The notes under the pieces were generated by a model that did not search any database, was not told the origin of the DNA, and saw only the letters and a list, made by a program, of their open reading frames with translations. Shown one piece after another: positions 56,669-64,000 of a DNA stretch of 64,000 bases. The DNA is from Krasilnikovia cinnamomea (GTDB taxonomy: Bacteria; Actinomycetota; Actinomycetes; Mycobacteriales; Micromonosporaceae): NCBI RefSeq assembly GCF_004217545.1, contig NZ_SHKY01000001.1:5580001-5644000 (forward strand). Reading direction: 5' to 3'. The position numbers were made by a program, and so were the translations under genes. Positions within the stretch are counted from its first letter, which is position 1; every line of letters starts with the position of its first letter.

Positions 56669-56704
56669 TCGGTACAAGGGAGCAAGCCGGACAGGAGGTA
56701 TAGC

Positions 56705-57355
56705 GTGGCCACGGTGACGACCGTGCGACACCAACGCGCTGCCGAGCCGACCGCACCCGTGAACGGCGACACCGGCCAGTTCCGCCGGCGGCTGCTCGAC
56801 GGCCTGGTCACATCGATCACGGAGGACGGCTACCGGAATACCACGGTCGCTGACATCGTGCGCCGCGCGCGTACCTCTCGGCGGACCTTCTACCAGCACT
56901 TCTCCGACAAGGAAGCCTGCTTCGTCGCGCTCCTCACCGATGCCAACGCCGAGATGATCCGCCAGATCTCGGCCGCCGTCGACGAGAAGGCACCGTGGAC
57001 CAGCCAGGTACGCCAGGCCGTCGAGGCATGGATCGCCTCCGCGGAATCCCGGCCCGCGATCACCCTCAGCTGGATCCGCGACGTGCCGTCCCTCGGTACT
57101 GCGGCCCGCCGACTTCAACGGGACACGATGGAAGCCTTCATCACCATGATCCAGGCCCTCTGCGACACCGCCGAGTGGCGCACGGTCCGGGTCAGCCCGG
57201 TGCCGCGACAACTCGCGATCATGCTGCTCGGCGGACTCCGCGAGCTGACCGCCTCCACCGTCGAGGACGGCGGACGCATCAGCGACAACACCGAACTCGC
57301 CGTCCATGCTTGCACCGCCCTGCTCGGCCCCACACCCCGAGTCCCGGGTCGCTGA
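56705..57355 (+). CDS. TetR-family transcriptional regulator
   Basis: The product is 216 aa; AGGAGG lies upstream. The N-terminal HTH reads ITEDGYRNTTVADIVRRART then SRRTFYQHFSDKEACFVALL, as in TetR proteins. The C-terminal ligand-binding half has no recognisable specificity. It is divergent from the P450-SDR-FMO-MFS operon with twin palindromes between; it probably represses the operon until a substrate-like ligand binds. Confidence 0.92.
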   Translation: MATVTTVRHQRAAEPTAPVNGDTGQFRRRLLDGLVTSITEDGYRNTTVADIVRRARTSRRTFYQHFSDKEACFVALLTDANAEMIRQISAAVDEKAPWTSQVRQAVEAWIASAESRPAITLSWIRDVPSLGTAARRLQRDTMEAFITMIQALCDTAEWRTVRVSPVPRQLAIMLLGGLRELTASTVEDGGRISDNTELAVHACTALLGPTPRVPGR

Positions 57356-57418
57356 CCGTCGGCGGTCGTCGCACAGCCGCACGGGTGCCGGCTGGCTCGG
57401 CCGCGTGGCATGAAGGCC

Positions 57419-57999
57419 CTACCGGAGGGTTGCAGTGGCGGTCAGCCACACCTTGGGCCAGTCGTCACGGACGCCGTCATGGAACGCTGAGAAGGGCCAG
57501 TCGTACGCCGGCAACGACCACGGCAACGTCCGCCCGATCCCGGCCACCACCAGCGCCTTCACCAAGCAACCAGTTCGGTGACGACGTCGTCGATGCTGCG
57601 CCCCAGGGGCGCCGGCACGTCCGCCGGCTGATGCCGGAATACCCCGCACGGCCCGGCGACATCCCACAGGTGGGTAAGCGCACCGACCCGACCGGGATCC
57701 GCCGCGCACATCACCGCGCAATGGATGTCACTGATGTAGGCGGCCAGCACTGGGTGACCAGTCGTCGCCGCGCCCGCCTCGCACGGCTGGAGCAGGTCCG
57801 GCGGATCGCTGAACCCGGTCGTCTCCAGCAGCTGCCAACCGCCACGGAGGTACGGCAACCAACGATGCTCATGGCCGAATCCGGCGACACCGTCCTGATC
57901 GGTCAGCAATCCTGCGGTCGTGCGACCACGACCGTCCCCCAGTAACCCACCGGTGGAGATTACCGTCATGATCATCCTGGGGCGCTCGGTCGCGTCCAC
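57419..57999 (-). pseudogene. Unknown protein gene with an apparent frameshift
   Basis: One frame reads from about 57999 (GTG) or an internal ATG (57969): GHEHRWLPYLRGGWQLLETT, VLAAYISDIHCAVMCAADPG, then SIDDVVTELVAW and a stop near 57559. The next frame continues at once with LVKALVVAGIGRTLPWSLPA then YDWPFSAFHDGVRDDWPKVW to a stop at 57419. The junction is near 57568. The combined product would be about 190 aa, with no family recognised. It is either a decayed gene or one indel error. Confidence 0.45.
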
Positions 58000-58325
58000 T
58001 GGAGCCCGAAGGTACGGACGTCACCAGTCACGCCAGCCACTTGATCCAATGGGTGGATCTCGGCACGAGCGCACCCGACCTTGGCGGGTCGCACGGAGTG
58101 GTAAGGCCAACAGCGCCGCCGTGCACGACCGGGGGCAGGACCGGATGGATGCGGGCGGCGACCCGCTGTCCACGGTGACCTTCCCCGACACCGACCTGGC
58201 CGTCGTGGTGGCTGGGGGAAGCGTTCCGCGGCCACCGAGATGTCACCCTGTTCAAAATCCGACATGGCACGACCGCTGGCCGGGGCGGTAACTTCTGCGC
58301 CGCATCCAACACCGGCGGGAGGGCC
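58000..58325. other. Intergenic region, about 325 bp
   Basis: No gene supported. It should contain the promoter of the CHAT operon. No strong repeat was noticed. Confidence 0.4.
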
Positions 58326-61300
58326 GTGCAGAAGTTACTTACGTCGGTGCGGCGCCGGTCGGCGGCGTACCTCAAGCGGGGCGACCCCGGTCCGGTGCTG
58401 TCGAACAGGGCGCTCACCGAGGCCGGCCGGCTGCTGGCGACCGCCCGGGCCGCCAGCCGGCACCACCCGATCTCACCCCAGGTGATGCGGGCGGTGGCCT
58501 GGCTGCACTGGTGCCGCTATCTCGCGTTGCCGGCCGGGGCGGGCCGCGCCGACTACGAGGTCGCGCAGGGGTTGTTCGCCACGGTCTTCCGGCTGGATCC
58601 CGCGCTGGTGCCCGAGGAGTTGCGCGAGCGGCTGGCTGCCGGCCAGGACGAGGCCGGGGAGCTGGGCGAGAGGGGCGCCCAGCTGCTCATGCGCGGCGAC
58701 CTCGCGAATGCAGTTGGCCTGCTGCGGCGGGCTGTGGAGGTCGGTGGGACCGACGATCCCGAACGGCACATGTGGCTGGCCAACCTCGGTCAGGCCCTGC
58801 AGGCCCGGTTCGCCGACACGAAACTGGACGGGGACCTCGACGAGGCCGTCCGCCGCCTGGAGGAGGCGCTGGCCGCCGTGCCGGCCGGGCATCCGTACCG
58901 GTCGGCGTATCTGCTCAATCTCGGCCGGACGCTGCGCCTGCGCGACCGGGGCGACGACCTCGGCGCGGCGATCACCCGGCTCCTTGCCGCGATCGACGAG
59001 TGCGCACTGCAGAACGATGCGGTCCGGGCGCGGGCGATGTGCCTGGCCGCGCTCGGCGAGGCGCTGCACGAGCGCTTCGTGCGCGGCCGGGATCCGGTCG
59101 ATCTGGACGCGGCCATCGCGGCCTGGGGCGACGCCGCCGACATGGAGCACGACGCCGCCGATCTGGCGCGGATCATGACGAACCTGAGCGTGGCATTGCG
59201 CGCCCGCCACCAGCGAGACGGGGATGCGCGGGACGCGGAGGCCTCGGTGACCGCCGCCCGGGCGGCGGTCGAGGCGGGCGCCGGCGCCGAACGGCCGGCC
59301 TGCCTCGCCAATCTGGTGGCCGCGCTCGCCCTCCAGGTTGACGAGGCCGCCGACTCGGAGATGATCGGAGCCGCTCGCGAGGCGCTCGCGGCGCTGCCGG
59401 CCGATCATTCCGACCGGGGTGCGCTGCTGGAGCGGCTTGGTGGCGCGCTGTGGCGGCGTTACCTCGCCGGCCGGGAGACCAGTGACCTCGACGAGGCCAT
59501 CGCCTGCTGCCGCAGTGCCGCCGAGGCGTTGCCCGGCGAGGGGCGCCTGGCCAACCTGACCACCGTCCTGATCGAGCGGGTGGCCACGCTCGGCGACGAC
59601 GCCGACCTCACGACCGTCGTCGCCGACGCGCGGTGGGTGCTCGAAGCGACCGGCCCCGACGCACCCGAGCGGGCGGGACGGTTGGCGCACCTGGGCGTGG
59701 TGCATCGCCTCCGGCACCAGCGCCTGGGTGAGACGGCCGACCTCGACGCCGCGATCGTCTCGTGGCGGGCGGTGGCCGACGCCGGGACATCGGACGCGGG
59801 CCTGCACGGCAACCTCAGTGACGCGCTGATCGATCGGTTTACCCGCACCGGCCGGCTCGACGACCTGATCGCCGCGGTTGCCCACGCGCGGACGGCGGCC
59901 GGCGCCGTCGACGGGGAGCACCCGCACCGGCCGCAGATGCTGGCCCACTTCAGCATCGCGTTGCGGCTCCGGTACCGGCGGCTCGGCGACCCGGCCGATC
60001 TCGACGACGCGGTCGACCAGGCGCAGGCCGCCGTCGATGCCACTCCCGCCGGCCACGCCGGCCGGGGGCCCTGGCTGTCCGCGCTGAACAACGCCCTGCA
60101 GGCCCGGTTCGAGCGCGCCGGCGACCCGCGCGACCTCGACCGGGCGATCGCCGCCAACCTGGAGACCCTCGACGTCGGCACCGACGCACCGGACGCGGCC
60201 CGGTCCAACCTCGGCGGCTCGCTCATGGTCCGCTTCCGGCACGGCGGGGACCCCGCCGACCTCGACGCGGCGATCACCCACCTCCAGTGGGCGATCGACC
60301 ACGCCCCCGTGGGACACCGGCACCGGGCGAACTACCTCGGCAATCTCGGGTACGCGCGGCACGTGCGCTACGACAGCGGCGGGGATCCGGCCGATCTGGA
60401 GGCCGCCGCCGTCCTCTGCCGGGACGCTGTCGAGGCGAGCGCGGGTCGCCCCGACCAGGCGCAGTTCCTGTCCAACTTGGCCCGGGTGTCGCAGGCGCGG
60501 TTCGACCAGTCGGGCAACGAGACGGCCGCCGACGCCGCGCTCGACGACCTGCGCCGAGCCGCCGCGATAGAGACGGCGCCCCCGACGGAACGGGTGGCCT
60601 GCGGCCGCCGGCGCGGTGACCTGGCGGCCCGTCTCGGCAGGTGGAGCGAGGCGGCGGACGGCTACGCCCAGGCGGTCGCGGTGCTGCCCCTGATGGCCTG
60701 GCGCGGCCTCGACCGGGACGGTCGGCAGGAACGGCTCGCCTGGTGGGGCGGCACGGCGGCGGACGCGGCGGCCTCCGCGACCGCGGCGGGCCGGGTCGAG
60801 CACGCCGTCGCCCTGCTCGAACAGGGCCGCGCGGTGTCCTGGGCCCAGCTGCTGGACATGGGCACCGACCTCGGCGCGCTGCGCCGCGTGCGACCGGCTC
60901 TCGCCGACCGGTTGGCGGCGGTGGGCGCCGAACTCACCAACGAGCCGGCGGCCGTGGTGCCGCTGGCGCCCCCGTCCGGCCCGGACACCGACCGGCGGAT
61001 CGCGGCGGCCCACGAGTGGGAGGAACTGGTCGCGCGGGTCCGCGAGCTGGACGGGTTCGCCGGCTTCCTGCGGCCGCCTCCCACCGGCAGCCTGCTGGCG
61101 GCCGCCGAGGGCGGACCCGTGGTGATCGTCAACGTGAGCCGGTGGCGGTGCGACGCGCTGCTGGTGCGCCGCGACGGGCTGCGGGCGTGCCCGTTGCCCG
61201 CCCTGACGCTCGGGGAGGTCATCGCCCGGGCCGAGGGCTACCTCACCCTCCTGTCTGAGGCGGAGGCCGCCGATCTGCGGCGCATCGAGGCGCAGCGGCC

Positions 61301-62240
61301 CGTGTCGGGCGAGTCCCCGCGCACGGTGGCCCGGCGGCGGCTCGACGCCGCCCGGGCGGTGGAGGAGGCGCACGAGCGCGTCGACCGTCTGCTCGCCGAT
61401 CTGCAGGCGTGGCTGTGGGACACGATCGCCGAGCCGGTGCTCGACGCGCTCGGCCACGCCGGCACGCCCGAGGGGGACGCGGCGACGTGGCCGCGGGTGT
61501 GGTGGTGCCCGACCGGGCCGCTCACCGTGCTGCCGCTGCACACCGCGGGCCGGCACGGCGAGGGCGACCGGACGGTGCTGGACCGGGTGGTGTCGTCGTA
61601 CACGCCCACCCTGCGGGCGCTGCTGGAGGCCCGCCGGCCCGCGGCCCCCGTGGATCCGGAGGCCGACCGGTTACTGCTGGTCGACGTGGCGGATCCGGAA
61701 GGGCTGCCGCCCATCGACAACTCGGCGGAGCGGACCGCGCTGCTGCGGGGCTTTCCAGCGGAGGCCCGCACGGTGCTCGACGACGTCGCGGCGGTGCGGG
61801 CCGCGCTGCCGCACCACCGCTGGGCGCACTTCAGCTGCCACGGCGACCAGGACCTCCGCGCCCCGTCGCGCGGCGGCCTGCGGCTACGCGACGGCGTGCT
61901 GACCGTCGCCGACCTGAGCACCGGCCGGTTCCGCGGCGACTTCGCTGGCCTGTCCGCCTGCAAGACCGCGGTCGGCGGCGTCCATCTCCTCGACGAGGTC
62001 GTCACCCTGGCGGCGGCGCTGCACCACACCGGCTTCCGGCACGTCATCGCCGCCCTCTGGTCGATCGACAAGGAGACCTCCGCGGAGGTCTTCGGCACGC
62101 TGTACGAGAGGATCGCGGCGCACGGGCGGATGGAACCCGACCGAGCGCCCGCCGTCCTGCATGAGGTGGTGCGCCGGATCCGGGACCGCCGGCCCGACTG
62201 GCCACACCGGTGGACACCATTCACCCACATCGGACCCTGA
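58326..62240 (+). CDS. TPR-like repeat protein with C-terminal CHAT protease domain
   Basis: The product is 1304 aa from a GTG. Residues about 90-830 are an array of roughly 50-residue helical repeats of the kind YLLNLGRTLRLRDRGDDLGA followed by AAITRLLAAI, with the recurring phrase GDPADLDAAI. Residues about 1000-1304 form a CHAT (caspase HetF-associated with TPR) domain with His1172 in HFSCHGDQDL and Cys1212 in GLSACKTAVGG, preceded by VWWCPTGPLTVLPLHTAG. The caspase-like dyad is intact. The repeats probably sense a ligand or partner. The next two genes follow closely and appear co-transcribed. Confidence 0.9.
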   Translation: MQKLLTSVRRRSAAYLKRGDPGPVLSNRALTEAGRLLATARAASRHHPISPQVMRAVAWLHWCRYLALPAGAGRADYEVAQGLFATVFRLDPALVPEELRERLAAGQDEAGELGERGAQLLMRGDLANAVGLLRRAVEVGGTDDPERHMWLANLGQALQARFADTKLDGDLDEAVRRLEEALAAVPAGHPYRSAYLLNLGRTLRLRDRGDDLGAAITRLLAAIDECALQNDAVRARAMCLAALGEALHERFVRGRDPVDLDAAIAAWGDAADMEHDAADLARIMTNLSVALRARHQRDGDARDAEASVTAARAAVEAGAGAERPACLANLVAALALQVDEAADSEMIGAAREALAALPADHSDRGALLERLGGALWRRYLAGRETSDLDEAIACCRSAAEALPGEGRLANLTTVLIERVATLGDDADLTTVVADARWVLEATGPDAPERAGRLAHLGVVHRLRHQRLGETADLDAAIVSWRAVADAGTSDAGLHGNLSDALIDRFTRTGRLDDLIAAVAHARTAAGAVDGEHPHRPQMLAHFSIALRLRYRRLGDPADLDDAVDQAQAAVDATPAGHAGRGPWLSALNNALQARFERAGDPRDLDRAIAANLETLDVGTDAPDAARSNLGGSLMVRFRHGGDPADLDAAITHLQWAIDHAPVGHRHRANYLGNLGYARHVRYDSGGDPADLEAAAVLCRDAVEASAGRPDQAQFLSNLARVSQARFDQSGNETAADAALDDLRRAAAIETAPPTERVACGRRRGDLAARLGRWSEAADGYAQAVAVLPLMAWRGLDRDGRQERLAWWGGTAADAAASATAAGRVEHAVALLEQGRAVSWAQLLDMGTDLGALRRVRPALADRLAAVGAELTNEPAAVVPLAPPSGPDTDRRIAAAHEWEELVARVRELDGFAGFLRPPPTGSLLAAAEGGPVVIVNVSRWRCDALLVRRDGLRACPLPALTLGEVIARAEGYLTLLSEAEAADLRRIEAQRPVSGESPRTVARRRLDAARAVEEAHERVDRLLADLQAWLWDTIAEPVLDALGHAGTPEGDAATWPRVWWCPTGPLTVLPLHTAGRHGEGDRTVLDRVVSSYTPTLRALLEARRPAAPVDPEADRLLLVDVADPEGLPPIDNSAERTALLRGFPAEARTVLDDVAAVRAALPHHRWAHFSCHGDQDLRAPSRGGLRLRDGVLTVADLSTGRFRGDFAGLSACKTAVGGVHLLDEVVTLAAALHHTGFRHVIAALWSIDKETSAEVFGTLYERIAAHGRMEPDRAPAVLHEVVRRIRDRRPDWPHRWTPFTHIGP

Positions 62241-62258
62241 CCCCGACCCAGAAGGCTC

Positions 62259-62579
62259 GTGAGCGAGATGACCCAGACACCCCCCGCGCCGCTGCCCTTC
62301 GCGAAAGTCCCCGCGGACACCTACGCCGCGGCGTTCTCGGCAACCTGCGAGCCCACCGAGACCCGCCGGGGCGTGCTGCTCACCGGGACCTGCCCGCGCT
62401 GCGGCGACCGCATGGACTACCTGGTGCCTACCGGCGTCTTCCTGGTCTTTCCGGGCGGCTCCGGGCCGCGGCCGACGCCGGTGATGTGCACCTGCCGCGC
62501 CGAGCACCCGGGCCGGCCGGACGACGACGAGGGCTGCGGCGCCTACTGGACGGTCGAGCTGACCGGGCTGGCGTCGTGA
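62259..62579 (+). CDS. Small zinc-ribbon protein of the CHAT operon
   Basis: The product is 106 aa from GTG 62259 (ATG 62268 alternative), 18 bp after the CHAT stop. Four or more cysteines form a putative zinc site: TCPRCGDRMDYLVPTG, VMCTCRAEHPG, GCGAYWTVEL. No family recognised. The close spacing and the overlap with the next gene suggest a dedicated partner or substrate of the CHAT protease. Confidence 0.65.
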   Translation: MSEMTQTPPAPLPFAKVPADTYAAAFSATCEPTETRRGVLLTGTCPRCGDRMDYLVPTGVFLVFPGGSGPRPTPVMCTCRAEHPGRPDDDEGCGAYWTVELTGLAS

Positions 62580-63226
62580 CCGTCCGGGTCTCCGCGGGCC
62601 CGCCGGCCGCGCCCGGCGACCGGGAGGCCGCCAAGGCCGCCCGCGACCTGCTCGCCGACGAACTGCCCCGGATCCGGACCGGCGCGCTTGCCTGGCGCAA
62701 CGGTCTCGGCGCGCTGCTGGCCGGGCTGATCGGCTTCGGTCTGGTGCGGGGCCGCTCCGACGTGACCCAGCTGAGCGCGCCGTTTGCCGCCGGGGTGGGT
62801 GCCCTGCTGCTGGCTGCCCTGGTCACCGGCGGCGCGGCGGCTCTGCTGGTGATGCGGGCCGCGCACGGCCGCCCCTACGCGGCCGCCCTGCCCACATCGG
62901 AGCGGACGGCCGCCGCCAACCCGGCGGAGCTCACCCGCTGGGCCGAGGCGAGCGCGTCTGAGCGTGCGCTGCGCCACGGTGTTGTGCTGTCCTTCGCCTG
63001 CATGGCGCTGCTCGCCGCCGCGGTGGGGGTGACCTGGTACGGCCCGGCGAAGGACAAACCGCGCATCGAGGTCCGCCTCCCGGGCGGCGCCCGCTCGTGC
63101 GGCGAGGTCGTCGCGGTGTCGGCGGGCCGACTCGTGCTCAAGACCCCGCTCGGCCCCCAGACCATCGACCTCGCCCAGATCGACGGCTTGGCCGCGGCGC
63201 CCACCTGCACCCCATCGCCCGGCTGA
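62576..63226 (+). CDS. Membrane protein of the CHAT operon
   Basis: The product is 216 aa from a GTG overlapping the previous stop (GTGA). Three hydrophobic segments are visible: GLGALLAGLIGFGLV, FAAGVGALLLAALVTGGAAA and VVLSFACMALLAAAVGVTWY. An exposed C-terminal domain of about 50 aa follows (IEVRLPGGARSCGEVVAVSA then GRLVLKTPLGPQTIDLAQID). No family recognised. It may anchor the system at the membrane or be the effector cleaved by CHAT; both are inference. Confidence 0.65.
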   Translation: MTVRVSAGPPAAPGDREAAKAARDLLADELPRIRTGALAWRNGLGALLAGLIGFGLVRGRSDVTQLSAPFAAGVGALLLAALVTGGAAALLVMRAAHGRPYAAALPTSERTAAANPAELTRWAEASASERALRHGVVLSFACMALLAAAVGVTWYGPAKDKPRIEVRLPGGARSCGEVVAVSAGRLVLKTPLGPQTIDLAQIDGLAAAPTCTPSPG

Positions 63227-63264
63227 CGGCCCGGACTAGGTCCATCACCCGGTGGGCCGGGCCG
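63227..63264. terminator. Inverted repeat after the CHAT operon
   Basis: CGGCCCGG (63227-63234) and CCGGGCCG (63257-63264) form an 8-bp GC stem with a 22-nt loop, starting right after the stop codon. Confidence 0.45.
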
Positions 63265-63442
63265 CCACCCGCACCACCGATCCCACCCGGCGCGCCGTCC
63301 ACTCCCGGTCCCTCGAGTTCCAACCCGGCGTCGGCAGCCCACACGCCCCAGCAACGCGGCCAAACCCCGCGCCTTGACCGCTGAGTCGGCCTGAGGCGCG
63401 GTGCCGGGATCACTCCCGGCCCGTTTCCCCAGGCCGCTCGCC

Positions 63443-63476
63443 GAACCCGCCGTGCGGATCTCTCCGCAACGGGCTC
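63443..63476 (-). ncRNA. Group II intron domain V
   Basis: On the minus strand a 34-nt sequence begins GAGCCCGTTGCGGAGAGA and ends CACGGCGGGTTC. It has the AGC triad, a GAGA tetraloop and the bulged second helix expected of domain V. It lies 16 nt after the intron-encoded protein's stop. A further perfect hairpin (GCCGGGA/TCCCGGC, 63403-63420) follows toward the intron 3' end, which is probably near 63385-63400. Confidence 0.75.
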
Positions 63477-63492
63477 TCCACGGTGTCTGTCG

Positions 63493-64000
63493 CTATGCGT
63501 GGTTGGGCAGGGTCCAGGGTGTGGGGATCGTGTTGCCGCGGTAGCGGTATCGCGTGATGGGAACTGCCGCGATGTTGAACAACTCGATCCCGTCCGCTGA
63601 CGGTCGCCGCCACTGCCCAGCGGGCGTGGTGAGCCGTCGGCGGACGTCTTTCCATCTCCAGTGGTGGCGTTCCATCAGCATCCGGATCACTCGCCGCCAG
63701 ACGAAGTTTTCCAGCACCTTGAAGGTGTGCTTGGCCACCGCGTGCTTGAAGTAGTTGGCCCACCCGCGCATGATCTGGTTCAGCCTGATCAGCACGGTCC
63801 CGAGGTCCTGCTGCGACGTCCTGCCTGTCAGAGCACGGATCTTCGTCTTCACCGAACGGATCGCCCGCGCGGCGATGAACGTGTAGACGTACCACTGCGT
63901 CGTTCCTCGCTTGCGGCGCCACTGGATGCGGAACCCCAGAAAGTCGAACGACTCGCTCATGTGCACCACCTGGGTCTTGGCCGGTGACAGCCTCAACCCC
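63493..64000 (-). CDS. Group II intron reverse transcriptase/maturase, C-terminal part
   Basis: The frame enters from the right edge and ends at 63493. LRLSPAKTQVVHMSESFDFL then GFRIQWRRK is the end of the RT domain. Domain X/maturase and an En-poor tail follow (LGTVLIRLNQIMRGWANYFK, HTFKVLENFVWRRVIRMLME). About 169 residues are visible of an expected 420-600. Together with the domain V just downstream it shows a group II intron 3' half, orientation minus. Confidence 0.9.
   Translation of the reverse strand, partial: GLRLSPAKTQVVHMSESFDFLGFRIQWRRKRGTTQWYVYTFIAARAIRSVKTKIRALTGRTSQQDLGTVLIRLNQIMRGWANYFKHAVAKHTFKVLENFVWRRVIRMLMERHHWRWKDVRRRLTTPAGQWRRPSADGIELFNIAAVPITRYRYRGNTIPTPWTLPNHA

Noticed and set aside
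58473-61556. Minus-strand open frame of more than 1000 codons opposite the CHAT gene
   Set aside because: Arg/Gly/His-rich with no domain; it is the antisense shadow of a GC-rich gene whose plus frame has clear CHAT motifs.
1-64000. tRNA, rRNA genes or a CRISPR array
   Set aside because: No cloverleaf-like sequence, rRNA segment or regularly spaced short repeats were seen on reading either strand.

Overview
The window is high-GC DNA with GTG, TTG and ATG starts, many ATGA/GTGA gene overlaps and secreted or lipoprotein genes with Ala-rich signal peptides. This is typical of a filamentous actinomycete. The IS repertoire and secreted proteins would suit Micromonosporaceae, but that is inference; no rRNA or tRNA gene was seen to fix the taxon.

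Layout. 1-2.5 kb: end of a deazaflavin-type oxidoreductase gene and two secreted proteins. 2.5-8.7 kb: half of a TauE/SafE permease, a large serine recombinase gene split by an 891-bp IS5-family element, and an IS21 istA/istB pair. 9.6-16.6 kb: a secreted subtilase, broken resolvase and PAP2 genes, a lipoprotein and a secreted SGNH-VWA-PKD-thrombospondin fusion. 16.6-28.2 kb: mobile and decaying DNA with IS256, a ruined methyltransferase, a two-recombinase plus HTH module behind a nested palindrome, a HAD phosphatase, an integrase remnant, a toxin/antitoxin-like pair, a coiled-coil protein with a small membrane partner, an IS3 element and an IS66 remnant.

29.3-45.6 kb is the centrepiece, a single-direction nonribosomal peptide cluster. 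The 2950-aa synthetase reads A-PCP-E / C-A-PCP / C-PCP-TE. The first A domain has a Tyr-type code and its residue should be epimerised; the second has a Val-type code; the third module has no A domain. Downstream lie MbtH, a SnoaL-like protein, a branched-chain aminotransferase, a P450 resembling carrier-protein amino acid beta-hydroxylases, an MFS exporter, a free-standing A domain (the obvious candidate to load the A-less module in trans) and an ATP-grasp ligase. The inferred product is a small D-aromatic-Val-X peptide, possibly hydroxylated and extended by the ATP-grasp enzyme.

45.7-50.5 kb is a second IS scar zone: two truncated transposases, a beheaded alpha/beta hydrolase, a second copy of the 891-bp IS (inverted relative to the first), a secreted ricin-type lectin and an intact IS3 element. 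50.7-57.4 kb holds a PPOX-fold protein and a four-gene operon (P450, SDR, Baeyer-Villiger-type FMO, MFS) divergent from a TetR gene, with two strong palindromes between them. 58.3-63.2 kb holds a three-gene unit: a 1304-aa TPR-like/CHAT protease, a zinc-ribbon protein and a membrane protein. The right edge carries the 3' part of a group II intron with a recognisable domain V.

Most damaged genes look like single-base deletions and lie in the accessory stretches, whereas the 8.9-kb synthetase and the 3.9-kb CHAT gene are open throughout. Residual assembly indels should be excluded before all of them are called pseudogenes.
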